Below, one piece after another: positions 1 through 14,081 of a stretch of 64,000 bases of DNA. The notes under the pieces are model-generated. The model saw only the letters and a list, made by a program, of their open reading frames with translations. It made no database searches and had not been told where the DNA came from. The stretch covers positions 46,001-110,000 of the forward strand of contig CAUYUJ010017829.1 in the NCBI GenBank assembly GCA_963575745.1, read 5' to 3'. How positions within the stretch are numbered: position 1 is the first letter of the stretch; each line of letters opens with the position of its first letter. This stretch comes from Prorocentrum cordatum. Taxonomy: Eukaryota; Sar; Dinophyceae; Prorocentrales; Prorocentraceae. Both the position numbers and the translations under genes were made by a program.

Positions 1-129
1 GTGGAGGAGGAGTAGGAGGAGGGAGAAGGAGGACGGCGACGGCAATGCCGACGTTAGCGGCGACCATGATATCTTCGGCATCGTCGGCCATGACCACGAC
101 AATTCGTCGTGGCCATCGCCATCGTCGAC

Positions 130-496
130 CATGACGACGACGATGGCGGGGGTGGCGGCGACGACGACGACCACGACCACAACCGAGACCGAGACTCGGA
201 TTGAACTCGCGACCGCGACCACGAGAACGACCGCGGCCACGACCGCCACGACCACGACGACGACCGCCACCTCGACGGCGACGTCGACGAGGGCGAGGGA
301 GGCTCGCTTCCCCGTTTGCTGTGGGCGGTGCTCGTCCTGCTGGCGGAGCCCGCCGGCGCCTTCGCCCTGGACGCCTGCCGGGCGAAGCCCACCTTCACGG
401 AGCGGCGGTGCCCCGAGCGGTCGCGGTCCCCGTCGCAGTCGTCCTCCTCGTCGCGGTCATTGCCGTCGCGGTCGACGTCGTCGTCGTGGTGCCCGC

Positions 497-531
<35 letters not shown>

Positions 532-676
532 ACGTCGTCGTCGACAATGTCGTCGTCGTTGCAGTCGTGGTCCTGTTCGTGGTCGTGATCACGGCCGTGG
601 TCGTCGTCGTCGTCGTCGTCGTCCTTGCCATCGTCCTTGTCGTCGTCCTTGTCGTCGTCCTTGTCGTCGTCCTTGC

Positions 677-726
<50 letters not shown>

Positions 727-765
727 TCGTTGTCGTCGCCGTCGTCGTCGTCGGAGGTGCCCCGA
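130..765. repeat. GAC/GTC triplet-rich tract
   Basis: Degenerate GAC-type triplets (about 130-290) pass through a short mixed-sequence stretch (about 290-470) into nearly pure GTC/GTT triplets (about 470-760). All long open frames here encode homopolymeric Thr, Arg, Val or Ser and are by-products of the triplet composition. Confidence 0.85.
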
Positions 766-1500
766 CGGTTCCGCGGTGGCCTGCTGGTCCGCGGTGGCGT
801 CCACGCCTTGGTCCTGCTGGGCCGCGGCCGACGCGCCCGCGTGGGCCCGCTCCCCGCTGCACGGCGACGCGGCCTGCGTGCGGGCGGGGGTGCTACATAG
901 CTGCGGGGGGGGGGAAGAGGGAGGGGATAGGGAGGAGGGAGGAGGAGGGAGGAGGGATCACAGGCATCCCGCAGAGCCAGGGCCGAATAAGATTACGAGC
1001 GGCCTGCAAATTACCACTCCTCATCACCGAGAAAATCATCATTTCCATTGTCAATCCTCGGCTCCCCGAGAGCCGCAAGGGTATCCAGATCAAGGCCACA
1101 GCCCTTCAGAAGCACAGATGTGTCCAGGGCACGCTGGTGCTCCACTTTGGCCCTCCTCCTGCTGCTCTGGAAAAACAACCGCAGACAAAGTGTCCCTCCA
1201 GCCTTTAGCCCTGCACATGGCCCACCGAGAGGACTCCGAAGGCCTCCTGGACGACTCAAGCTTCAGATGTTTCTTCACCGACTGGGGGTGGCGGAGATTC
1301 TCGAAGTGCCTGAAATTCTCCACCACCCGCCCTTTCGAACGGTGCCTGCCGCAACACATCGCGTCCAGGCCGTGGTGTTTGATGCTGCCAGTGTCGGTGT
1401 ACTTGCAGGAAAAAGTACCAGCGAATAATCGTATCCAACCACATGGCATTCCAGCAACGCTTGACCATTGACGAACCACGGCCAAGGCAACAACTGTTCT
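766..1500. other. No gene recognised; 3' flank of LINE A
   Basis: This stretch contains a G-rich run (about 901-960) and mixed sequence lying beyond the RNase H end of the minus-strand element. Minus-strand translations continue for about 400 bases without a recognisable motif. It may be the decayed Cys-rich tail and 3' UTR of element A, but no CxxC pair is convincing. Confidence 0.4.
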
Positions 1501-2710
1501 CTTGACGCCACATCCTGCTCCGCCGTGACCGTGCTGCCCTCCTCGGGCTCGGGGAAGAGGTAATCACGGCAGACTTCGTCCAAGTCGTAGAACATGACCT
1601 CGAACTTGGCAGGGTCGCGACGCAGCTCAGGATGAAACTTGTGCGTTCCTCTGGCGAGCCTCGCATGCAGTTCAGGGGCTCTGTGTCGAGCGGCTCCTGC
1701 TTTCGCAAGCTCGTCCGCCTGCTGGCTGCAATCCCTATCAAACGCCGAGATGAGCCCCCCTCTGACATCATTCATCGACGTGTGCCCCTTGATGTTAGAC
1801 ACCGCGGCTCTCTGGAAGCTCCTGGGCTCCGCGGTTCGCGGCCAGAGGTGGGCCCTGAGGTTGCCAGGCCCGGCCGCCGCACCCCCCAGGCGATGGCAGC
1901 ATGACGCCGACCCTCTGCAGCCCGATGTGAGCTCGTATGATCCATGCACCAGCTGGCTGGCCTTCATGACCGCATACACTCTAGGCGATGCTTAAGAAAA
2001 CCCAAGTTTTCGGGCAGAGTCTCGATTATTCTTAATGTTTCAATGTAAATCTTAAGATTTGAATAGACATTCTGGGTTTTTATTCAAATTCTGAGACTAT
2101 GAATTTCTTAACCCATGATTTCTAAAGCATTTCGCAGGGTGTAGTCCTCGCCGTCCCGTGCAATCTGGGTCGGCCCCTCGCGCCTCGGCACAGCACCGTG
2201 GAAACGTCCCACACACTGCCTTTTTCAGCACTGTAGACCAGCACAGCCCATCCAGCCGAGCGGAGCTCGGGGTAGCGAACGTCACATGCACTTCCACCCA
2301 CAAAAGCCGCACCCGCTTCCATCAATATTTCGCCAGTATTGCCCAGGTCCACAAAATCTCGGTCACTGGGCCGCCCTCCTACGCCAAAGGCCTGGCTGAA
2401 GTGTGGCAACAGACCTCGTGCAAAACGCTTATGCCTGTCCTCCGTCTCCAGCCTCAAGCGTTGGGCCGCTTGCTGGAGCATGGGGGGTGATAAGCGGCTG
2501 ACGTTGTGCAGCGAACGCATCACAGACAAACAATCGATGGAAAAGCGTGCCAGGGCTCGAACGACACCGAACACACATCGGCGACTCGCCAGCGAAAGCG
2601 CGAGCCACCCTAGTCTGTGTCCAGTGCTCAGGCTGCAAGTCTGATTGGACATCACCTTCTACTCGGCTGCCTCTATTTCTCAGCAGGTCAAGCTTGGAAT
2701 CAGGAGGCAA
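1500..2710 (-). pseudogene. LINE A: zinc knuckle and RNase H (decayed)
   Basis: This is the 3' part of the minus-strand retroelement. Near 2575 the minus strand encodes CVRCRSSPGTLFHRLFVC, the CxxC-HxxxxC knuckle that follows the RT in dinoflagellate LINE-like ORFs. RNase H follows: near 2298 the first catalytic motif reads FVGGSA where families carry TDGS, so the first Asp is Gly. Near 2110-2130 comes RTTPCE, with a possible second acidic residue. After an AT-rich insertion the frame resumes at YAVMKASQL, then IKGHTSMNDV (about 1784) and QADELAKAGA (about 1715), the last keeping the terminal Asp. The segments lie in different frames. RNase H would normally remove RNA from the cDNA hybrid; this copy should be inactive. 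Identification rests on motif order and is good; exact ends are uncertain. Confidence 0.75.
1992..2111. mobile_element. 120-bp AT-rich insertion in the LINE A RNase H
   Basis: A sharply AT-rich block in GC-rich surroundings. It starts with TTAAGAAA and ends with its reverse complement TTTCTTAA. It falls between the RTTPCE and YAVMKAS parts of the RNase H, which are adjacent in family members. No convincing target-site duplication is visible. Probably a small non-autonomous insertion. Confidence 0.5.
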
Positions 2711-2812
2711 ATTGACAGGGAGGCGCTCGACCTACTACCTGGTGCGGGCTCCACGAGGGGAGGGCAGATTGCCTGGGGACCGATCCTTCCGGCCCTCCAG
2801 GGAAAGAAGCTC

Positions 2813-4473
2813 TCACCTCACGGACGACGATCCCTCCGAGGCGTGATCACAGGAGGGCGCGGTCACAACTTGAGCTGGAACTGCGTTCGACCTGAATATC
2901 ACAATATACGTGTTCACAGCGTCCGCAGTGGCCAGGACCAAAGGGTCGTTCTCCCACCCACTGTCGGCACACATAAGGTATAGGCCCAATGAAGAGCCAG
3001 GCTTGAACCTAGACCCCGCATTCAAGAAGGACATCCTCAACTGCTGAATCCTGCTGTTCGGCGCCCCCGCGATAGAACAGCCCCAGAGGGCCTTGGATAG
3101 CACCCCCGCACGGTGTACAGCAGCCTTCTGCTTTGCCAGGCCCCACAAGGCCCGAATCCTGTCCCCGTTCATCATGGCATCCCTGATCCTCGCGAGCTGC
3201 GTCCCAATCCGCCTGTACCTCCCTCCGCGCGCATCTCCACCCCAGTCACGGTGATCGGCATCCCTACCAGGGAAAGGAACGCCAGCTGGCCATAAATCAG
3301 CCACGTGATCAGCGATTCCGTCGAAGGCACCACCGTCACTGCACAAAAAAAAAACCATTTTGTCCCAAGCAAGCGGCAGTGCTTTCGCCGGCAGCAGGCG
3401 CGCAGTCTCCTGGAACGCGAAACTCATTTCCCTGGTGACGACCTGGGGCCCTCCCACGGCGTGCAAACAGATATCGTCGATGAGGTTTTTGATGCGAATA
3501 GTTCTACACCTAGCCCCAACATGTCTCAAGACCGTGATCGCCATCAATTTCACCAGACCCGTCGCGCACGAACAGCCCGCCAGCATCGTGCCGTTCGCAT
3601 ATATCACCTGGGACGTGGAGTTCTGATAGGAGGCTCTGCGAGGACCTCTGCGCAGGGCACAAAGGGCCTGAAGGGCCTGACTGGACACCCAGTGTCCCTA
3701 GCGGCCCCAAGTAGCTCCCTGCGCGAAACCATCTCGTAAAATTTACGGAGGTCTATGAAGGCATTGGCACTGACACAGTTAAACTCAGGGGCTGCGCTAC
3801 TGAGAACATGGTGGGCCCACGCTGATTTATCGCACGAGGTTTCCGACGCCGAACCCCAGAAAAACGGGGTCGTTGAGAGTGGCTTCCCAGCGGGCGACTT
3901 CCTTGTGACGAATTCTCGACCGCAGCCTCGAACATAATGGGAGCTGTCCTATAGGTCGGACACCCCCCGTGGCGTTGGGCAGGAAAACAATATGCGCGAG
4001 CCAAACTTCCGTGATCTCAGGCCGATCTTGCCAGTCGAGGAGGAGAGAGAGGTCAACGCCGGGAGGAGGTCAAAGGGGGGGCGATCGACCCATCTAGGAT
4101 GGGAGCAATCCCAGCCGAACGCAGTCTGTAATCTCGGAACGTGCCAAGGGCAGACTTCACCGTGGCGTGGTCGAACTCGGGCAGCGGATCCTCGCCGGAG
4201 ACCTCCCAGCAGAGGGGGTGATCTTCCTCCTCGCGACTGGGGCACGCTCCGCAGCTGCGTCCATTCCCCTATCATGCTGTTGAGCGCTGCGTGGCCCACG
4301 ACAGGCACACCCTGAGCAAGGTCCGAGGCGCTGGCTCCCTTGGGGCCTTTCGAAAATCTGTGGGCCACGCTGGCCCCGTTGGAAAAAGCAAGCTCCGAGA
4401 AATCCTTCCATCCTCGCCTCGCCTGGGCCGCGTCCTCTGGTCTGTGCTCACGCGCCCTGTTTTGCACTGACAA
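2813..4473 (-). pseudogene. LINE A: reverse transcriptase (decayed)
   Basis: Minus-strand RT remnant spread over at least three frames. From 4473 downward it shows the pre-RT segment (WKDFSELAFSNGA, then SMIGEWTQL) and the RT entry segment (TAFGWDCSHPRW, near 4080-4120). After a frame change comes YRTAPIMFEA (near 3940). Further down are motif B, ANGTMLAGCSCATGL (about 3604-3560), and motif C, LIDDICLHAVGG (about 3481-3446). Both Asp residues of motif C survive (LIDD for the usual YVDD). The downstream thumb region follows to about 2850. The RT would copy element RNA into cDNA at a nicked target. Frameshifts make it non-functional. It lies between the EEP (upstream) and the knuckle (downstream), as expected for this LINE type. 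Confidence 0.8.
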
Positions 4474-5477
4474 ACCGAGGCTCTAGTGCCGCCCAGCTTA
4501 AAGCCCCTCCAGGGCCTGGCCGACGTTTCTGAAACGAACTCCCCCGTCCCCCGCCCAGCCCAAGTCCTCCCAAACCTTCCCCGTCTTGTGTAGAAGGCCC
4601 GCAGCGCGATCCTGCTGCTGCTGCTGTGCCTCAGCCTGCAAATCCGAGCCCTTCAACTACTGCGTGACAACGCGGCGAATGGAAAGCCACGGCTGGGTGA
4701 TGGCGCTGGCCTTTTCACTTGGCGCTCTTTCCCCACTGACATGCATGCAAGCGGCACTTTTTCAAGGCGACAACCTTCCGCTCTGCCACAAAAACGCGGC
4801 CTGGCAGCAACGGGCATGGGCAGCAGCAGGCATAGGTAATGCCCCGCCGACTTGTACCACCTGTGCGCCGTGGAGTCCAGCGACTCGCCAGACATGCGGA
4901 ATGTGAAACCTGCCCAGCTGGAGACGTCCCCAGCCACAAACGGCCGACCAGCAATCGGAAGCTGAAAAGGTTCTTGCCGAAGACGACGAAAGACGAAGTT
5001 CTGACCTCCAAGTCCCGTTAGCTGCAGCAAATCTGCACGATGCGGTCCCACAGGCGTGTCCTCATGCAAACCCACACCCCGTGCACACGGCAGCAGGACA
5101 TCACGGATGATAAAATAATCGTAGCACGATTGATTGCAGGCGGCCTTCCCGCAGTGCACGATCTCGGCACGCAGTGCATTCAGAAACCCTGCGCGCAAAA
5201 CAGGTGCATTTTGACTCGACGCTCCAGTCACCAGCCACACAGAAAAGGTAAACAGGCCTCTCGCAGCATCTGAATGAGGGAACCAAGAAGCTTTGATTTT
5301 CCAGCCTGCCCAACACTGCGGATCCCATAGCATGACACGAGGAGGACTTGCGTGTTGCCGACGACGGAGCGCTGAGCAACACTGCGTGGCCTGGAGTAGT
5401 CGCCCACAGGCTCGTGCACGGCCCTGGCCGAAGACAGGGAAGAGGCGACCCCGACCCCGCGCGAAGCTGAACGAAGG

Positions 5478-5543
5478 GTTTTTTTTTGCAATCCTAGGTT
5501 TTTTTGTTTTTTTTGCAATCCTGGGTTTGTTTTTGCAATCCTT
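5478..5543. repeat. GCAATCCTAGG / poly-T repeat, copy 1
   Basis: Alternating T8-9 runs and GCAATCCTAGG-type blocks. The same motif set is found as a longer palindromic cluster at 57845-58048, which marks it as a dispersed repeat. Here it interrupts the LINE A endonuclease remnant. Confidence 0.65.
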
Positions 5544-5732
5544 CGAGGAGCCCCCAGTCACCGCGAGCAGCCGTGACCCGGAACTCTGAGACCGCGAGCA
5601 GCCGTCCAGTCACGAGCCCTGCGTAGCGGCTCCCGTGCTCTGAGCCCGTGCTCCTGGAAAAGGAAGAAGACGTCGGGCCGAAATGCTTTCTCCGGGACCA
5701 GCTTTCTCCCTTCCCCTTCTCCTTCTCATTAT

Positions 5733-5779
5733 CCTTCTCCTCCTCCTCCTCCTCCTCCTCCTCCTCCTCCTCCTCCTCC
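5733..5779. repeat. (TCC)n microsatellite
   Basis: Nearly pure TCC array inserted in the N-terminal part of the LINE A endonuclease remnant. Confidence 0.9.
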
Positions 5780-6694
5780 GTGGCCCAGGCGTTGCCGTTG
5801 CAGGTGATCAGGCTAAGGTCCGAGGAATGCTCGGGCGGAACGGCTTCCCCAGCGCCCCCAGCCCATTGGAGCGAAGCCGCCGCGGCCCGTGGAGCAGCCG
5901 AGGCAGTCGGGACCTGCCGGCAACCCGAGATGTCCCCCATCGCGCCCACCGCGGGGAGCAATGCCTCGGTGCCCTCGTGCTCTCCGGCCGCGAAACCGGA
6001 CAGCCTGAGCTCGTCGCAGCTGGGGAAAAAGGGAGGCCACCACATGTAGCTTGACGTTGAACTCGCCCTTGCCGAAATTGAACTGCATGAGACCCGCAGG
6101 CGAGACCCTCCAGCGAATCGGAAGGCCTGGAGTCTCCTCCTTGGTCTCCTGTGCACGGCGAGCTTGCCTCCACCAACGGCGCTCTACCGAACGCGGGACT
6201 CTGGGAGGGCTGCCACAGACCAGCCGTCTCCACGTTCTCTGGGTTAACCTTTGGGCCTCTCGAACAAGGTGCCGAAAGTGAGGAAGACGAAGCAACTCGC
6301 GGCCTCCAAGGGGGCCGTGCAATCGAAGAAGACGAACTCTGCTGCCCCGAAGCCGCAGGGAAACACGCCGTGTCCTGGCATGAGGAGAAACGCCCGCCCT
6401 CGAAGGTGAACTCCGAGCGCGCAGCTGGCACTCCGAAGTTGAGCCCGCCCCAGGTCGCGTCAACGGAACTGCCGGCCCAGCAGCGCTTGAGCCTGCCACT
6501 GCCCCGCTCGACGCTGGTGGCGCCGTCCTTGGAGGAGTTGGCGACCGCCGCGACTGGCTCAGCTGCCGGCACAGCGCGGGGGTCCTCCGTAGGGAGCGCA
6601 TGCGGGCAGCTGTGCCCCCCACGGCCGTAGCCTTGAACCCAGCACTGGCCAGGTTCTCGGCAGTGCGTAGAACGGTGTCGTCATCGGCCTGATC

Positions 6695-6763
6695 AGGAGG
6701 AGGAGGAGGAGGAGGAGGAGGAGGAGGAGGAGGAGGAGGAGGAGGAGGAGGAGGAGGAGGAGG
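6695..6763. repeat. (GGA)n microsatellite
   Basis: Pure GGA array of about 23 units within the minus-strand reading frame of LINE A; it would encode a poly-proline run on the minus strand. Confidence 0.95.
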
Positions 6764-7105
6764 GACGAAGGCGCCGCTCTGCGCCCGCGCCTCGCGGATG
6801 CCCTCCTGCCCAGGCGTCCAGCACTCCTGGCGCGCCGCAATTGTGCCCAGGCTCGCCCGCGCCAGCATCCCTGGCGCCTCATGCAGCGGGAGGGGCAGCC
6901 TCCACGGCGCGGGTGCCCCGGTGCTTGGCCAAAGCCCGCCGCGATGCGCGAGGCGATCTGCGCGGCGTCCACGCCCTCCAGGCGCGCAGCAAGGTTCAGC
7001 CGCAGAGCTCGGAGCCTCGCTGGGTTGGACGATGGGGCCACCGTCCAGCACCTTGTTGTGCTCACTCTTCCGGCTTTCGGATTGATGGCCATTGTGGCCT
7101 TCCCC

Positions 7106-8038
7106 AATCGAGGTGGGATGTTTGGTGGCTGCGCATGAGGTGGTTTCGGTTTGGGTGGTCAGAGAGCCAGGCCGCCGCCTCGCTCTCCTGCCACGGCAGC
7201 AGCGGGGCCCGTGCTGCGCCGTCCACGGGCTCGGCCACCGTGGCTGCTGCAAGGCCTTCTCCGTCTCCGCGAACTCGGCCGAGCGGGCCTCCAGCAACGC
7301 CATGGCAGCCGCCGCCGCCTGCTGGGCCTCCTGCAGCTTCCCGTTGGCCTTGTCCAGGTCGGCCCGCGCCTTTTCGCGCGCTTTCCTGGCCGCCTCCGCC
7401 CTGCGAGAGGCTGCCGAGAGCTTGGCGGGCAGAGGCTTCTTGTCGTAGAGCGTCTTTCGCTGTGCCTCCAGCTGCGATCGCACCTCTTTGGCCTGAGCCA
7501 CGGCCCACTCGGCCTGGAAGCCCTCCAGCCACTTGAGGTGCTTGTCCAACGCGGCCAGCTTCTCATGAACCTGATCATCTGAAGGATCAGCGAGCTCTTC
7601 TTCAGCTGCAGCGTCGCCCCCGAGAACTTGGCCCTGGCGAAGAGCTGCGTTCTCCTTCGTAAGCTTCTCAAGCTGCTTGCGCAGCTGCTGCTCGCTGGAG
7701 GCGGACGCCAGCTCCATGCGCCCGCGCTTGAGACTGACCGCAGGAGATCTGGGCGGCTTGGCACACTTGAAAGCCACTGACTTGTGGAGATGACGCGTTG
7801 CTGCCCCAGTTGGTGAGAGGCAGCCCAGTACCACGAAAAGTACAACACCTGCACATCCAGTCATCGTTGTCAGCAGCCCGCGGAGCGGGAGCCGTGCCAA
7901 GAAACTGTGAGAGCGAGAGCGAAGGCTGTCCTCCGTAGGGCGGGCCACGGAAGACTCTGCCCGGGGCTGACCAGGCGAAGGGTCGATTGCTAGCCGCGGA
8001 TCAGCGGTATCCGTTTTGGCCCCAAGGGAACCTAGCAT
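7106..8038 (-). pseudogene. LINE A: ORF1-like coiled-coil protein remnant
   Basis: A minus-strand frame opens with an ATG at 8038, immediately after the SL relic, and stays open far beyond this segment. The protein-like portion lies at 7705-7244 (residues about 112-265). It is a charged, Leu/Ala/Glu/Lys-rich coiled coil (EQQLRKQLEKLTKENAAL, then KPLPAKLSAASRRAEAARKA). The layout resembles ORF1 of LINE C, including an early heptad block and a K/R-P-L/I segment before the second helix. A hydrophobic stretch near residues 60-75 looks like a signal peptide but is more likely fortuitous. The Cys-Cys finger found in the ORF1 of C is not visible. Between 7100 and 5830 the frame is low-complexity and breaks up, including a GGA array. 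ORF1 proteins of LINEs bind element RNA; that role is inferred by family only. Confidence 0.55.
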
Positions 8039-8060
8039 CTGGAGCCAAAATGGCTGCGGA
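8039..8060 (-). other. DinoSL relic (20/22) upstream of LINE A
   Basis: Read on the minus strand, this 22-mer matches the dinoflagellate spliced leader at 20 of 22 positions (T to C at position 5, A to C at position 20). It ends exactly at the base before the ATG at 8038. It is not followed by GT, so it is not an SL RNA gene donor site. It is best read as a leader copied into the genome with a processed transcript. See the perfect relic at 46178. Confidence 0.75.
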
Positions 8061-8260
8061 GGGAGGAGGAGGGATCAGGCGGAGGAGGCGGAGGAGGAGG
8101 ACGACGAGGAGGAGGATGAAGACGAGAATGAAGATGAGGATGAAGACGAGGAGACGGAGGACGAGGATGAGGAGGAGGAGGAGGAAGGGGACAAGGCAAG
8201 AGCACTTGTGAGCCAAAAGTTCGATGTCCTGAGGGATGCGCAGCAGCAGCTGAGCGTGAG

Positions 8261-11578
<3,318 letters not shown>

Positions 11579-11740
11579 GACTCGAGTGCGCCGGAGCTCG
11601 GGTCTGCCGCGGCGTTCTTTGACGAGCGCGCCCGGGTTCTCGACGGCCCAGATCTCGTGGGATGTCTGCAGCGCGGGATCGCGTCCACTTTCAGACTGCG
11701 CCTCGTCATTCTCATGACGGCCCCGCCGGGCCAACTTGAG

Positions 11741-12420
11741 TCCTTCCTCCTCCTCCTCCCCCTCCTCCTCCAGCTCCTCCTCCCCCTCCTCCTCCTCCTC
11801 CTCCCCCATCCCTCTCCTCCTCCTCCTCCTCCTCCTCCTCCTCCTCCTCCTCTTCCTCCTCCTCCTCCTCCTCCTCCTCCTCCTCCTCCTCCTCCTCCTC
11901 CTCCTCTTCCCTCCTCCTCCTCCTCTCCTCCTCCTCCTCCTCCTCCTCCTCCTCCTCCTCCTCCTCCTCCTCCTCCTCCTCCTCCTCCTCCTCCTCCTCC
12001 TCCTCCCTCCTCCTCCTCCTCCTCCTCCTCCTCCTCCTCCTCCTCCCCTCCTCCTCCCCCCCCCCCCCCCGAATCCGAGTTCTACGTCTCCCCGATGCGT
12101 GCTGGCCCTCCTCGCCGCCGCGTGTCTGCTGCCGGCGTGCTCCGCGGTGTGCGTGGCGGGCGCGCGCGCTGGCCGCGCCGAGGCTCGTGCCGAGAGCCCA
12201 CGGGGCGCGGCGGAGGGCCTCCGCCCGTGGAGGGCCGCGGGCCTGCCGCTCGTCGAGGCCAGCGCCTCGCCGGGAGGGGTCGGCGGGGCGCTGCGGCCGC
12301 AGCTGGAGATCTCCTCCGTTTACTCCTCCTCCTCGTCCTCGTCCTCCTCCTCCTCCTCCTCCTCCTCCTCCTCCTCCTCATCCTCCTCCTCCTCCTCCTC
12401 CTCCTCCTCCCCCTCCTCCT
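11741..12420. repeat. (TCC)n arrays downstream of GH3
   Basis: Two TCC arrays (about 11741-12060 and 12323-12420) flank about 260 bases of GC-rich sequence without a recognisable gene. Confidence 0.9.
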
Positions 12421-12439
12421 CATTCCCTTCCCCCCGAAC

Positions 12440-13240
12440 GTCCCCACCCCCTCGCTGCAGGTTTAAAACCCGCGCGCCCGCCACTTGGCGGCGCGGCCAC
12501 GCGCAGAGGGGGGCAGGGGGAGGGGGGAAGCCTTCTTAGGAGCACCCCTGCTGCTCAGAAGGCGCGGGCCTTCTCCATGTACATACAAGGCCCGGCGCCT
12601 TGCTCCAGGAGGGGGCTCTTTGCTCCAGGAGGGGGCTCTTTCGGAGGCCGTCGCCACAGCAAGCTAGACAAAGCTCTGGCCGCGTTCGGATACAAGCACA
12701 ACGCGAACAAAAACATGCAAGGCCCTGCGCCTTCCAAGACGCAGCCCCCTTCCAAGAAGCCTTCCCCCCTCCCCCATACCCCCCCTCGGCGCGCCGCCAA
12801 GGAGAGCCTGGCCGCGCGGCTGCAGGCGCAGTGCCTGGCCGCGCGGCTGCAGGCGCAGCGCCTGGGCGCGGAGCTGCCCGCGTGGCCGGCGCGGCTCCCC
12901 GGGTGCGGGCGCAGCCAGGAGCGGAAGAAGCGTCGTGTGAGCAGGCCTCGTCGTCGCTTGCGTGGGCCCCCCAAGAACAGGGAGTGATTGCACCGTGGAG
13001 GTGGAGGCGGAGGCCAGTTCCTGAAATCGTGCGGGGTGCGCTGCGTGGTGTGAGCTGTGGTGCGTCAGCTGCGTGGTGTGAGCCCTCGGGTGCACGCTGG
13101 GTGGTGCGAGCCATGCTGCGAAGCCACGCGGTGTGGGCTCTCTGGTGTGAGCTGCGCTGAGCCTGATGGAAGCTGTGCGGCGTAAGCAGTGCGGCGTGAG
13201 CTGTGCGGTGTGAGCTGTGCGGCTTACCGAGGGCACGGGG
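12440..13240. other. No gene recognised; short tandem duplications
   Basis: GC-rich sequence with an 18-bp tandem pair (GGAGGGGGCTCTTT core, about 12607-12642) and a 27-bp tandem pair (GCCTGGCCGCGCGGCTGCAG core, about 12807-12860). About 12990-13240 is a degenerate minisatellite built on TGCGGTGTGAGC-like words. Open frames are Arg/Ala/Pro-rich and show no domain. Confidence 0.5.
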
Positions 13241-13469
13241 CGCCCGCGAGGCGGCACGGGCGCGACCGTGGCAACACCTCGGCGGCACGGGGCCCACACG
13301 AACGCCCACGAGGCGGCACAAGTCAGAACCCTTAAATTAAGTGCAAGCACAGCGTGGCCGCTTACATCCGAAAAGCCACAGTCAGTGGATTCTCTCGGAC
13401 TTGCGCGTGGGCGCAGGGCCTGGGCTGCCTCGCTTGCTTGTCGAGGTCGGCCCAGCGCTTTCGCCAAGC

Positions 13470-13590
13470 CTGCGCGGACGTCTTGGATCTGCGCTGGGCC
13501 CGCCCGGCGGCGCCTCCAGCGCCACTGGAGGCGCTGGTGGGGGCAGGCCCTGCCAGGGGGCGGCGCTGGAGGCGCCGTCAGGGGGGAAGG
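13470..13590. repeat. GCGCGGA-TCTTGGATCTGCGCTGGGCC repeat fragment
   Basis: Begins with GCGCGGACGTCTTGGATCTG and continues into an internal palindrome (GGCGCCTCCAGCGCC against its inverse). The same leading words occur at 54991-55085 and in both orientations at 57286-57545, so this is a fragment of a dispersed family. Confidence 0.5.
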
Positions 13591-13594
13591 GGGG

Positions 13595-13938
13595 CCAGTG
13601 CCGATCCAAATCCATCCGCGCAGACTCCGGGAAGTTCAGGTTTATGCAGACTTTGGTCGTCGCGTACTGTGGAGGGGGGGCCTGTGCCGATCCAAATTCA
13701 ACCCGCGCAGACTCCGGGAAGATCAGGTTTGTGCAGACTTTGGTCGTCGCGTACTGTGGAGGGGGGGCCTGTGCCGATCCAAATGAAACCCGCGCAGACT
13801 CCGGGAAGTTCAGGTTTGTGCAGACTTTGGTCGTCGCGTACTGTGGAGGGGGGGCCTGTGCCGATCCAAATGAAACCCGCGCAGGCTCCGGGAATGTCAG
13901 GTTTGTGCAGACTTTGGGCGTCGCGTAATGGGGGGGCC
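13595..13938 (+). repeat. 87-bp minisatellite, 4 copies (29-codon unit)
   Basis: Units start at 13595, 13681, 13768 and 13855. The three full-length steps are 86, 87 and 87 bp, and copies differ by a few bases. Because 87 is a multiple of three, a plus-strand frame (about 13341-13928) reads a repeating 29-residue unit with the core RFVQTLVVAYCGGGA. Nothing else suggests a real protein. Confidence 0.85.
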
Positions 13939-14081
13939 GACAGTGAGGGGGGCAGCGAGGGCTGCAGCGGCCCTTGAAGGCCCACTAGATGCTTTTGGGC
14001 CCGAAGAGCGCACCTCTCTTCCTCACACCACTCCATTTATCGCCCCCCATGGTGCGACGCCCACAGGTGTTTCTTGTTATG

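Larger units (their letters stand above)
4653..5830 (-). pseudogene. LINE A: APE-type endonuclease (decayed)
   Basis: Minus-strand endonuclease/exonuclease/phosphatase remnant. The N-terminal strand reads DLSLITCNGNAW near 5797, matching the first catalytic Asn motif. It is then broken by a TCC/GGA microsatellite (5733-5779 on plus) and an A/T-rich repeat (5478-5543). Distal motifs remain: CYDYFIIRDVLL near 5110, with the catalytic Asp, and VGPHRADLLQL near 5040, with the terminal His. The central GDxN motif is not recognisable. This domain would nick target DNA; this copy cannot be active. Its order relative to the RT supports the call. Confidence 0.65.

Noticed and set aside
3354-3368. CCATTTTGTCCCAAG as a third SL relic
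   Set aside because: It overlaps conserved minus-strand RT coding (DKMVFF), matches only the SL 3' part with two changes, and is on the strand opposite to the element.
7800-7870. Minus-strand signal peptide or lipobox (VVLFVVLGCLSP)
   Set aside because: It lies in the LINE A ORF1-like remnant just after the SL relic; a secreted product makes no sense there.
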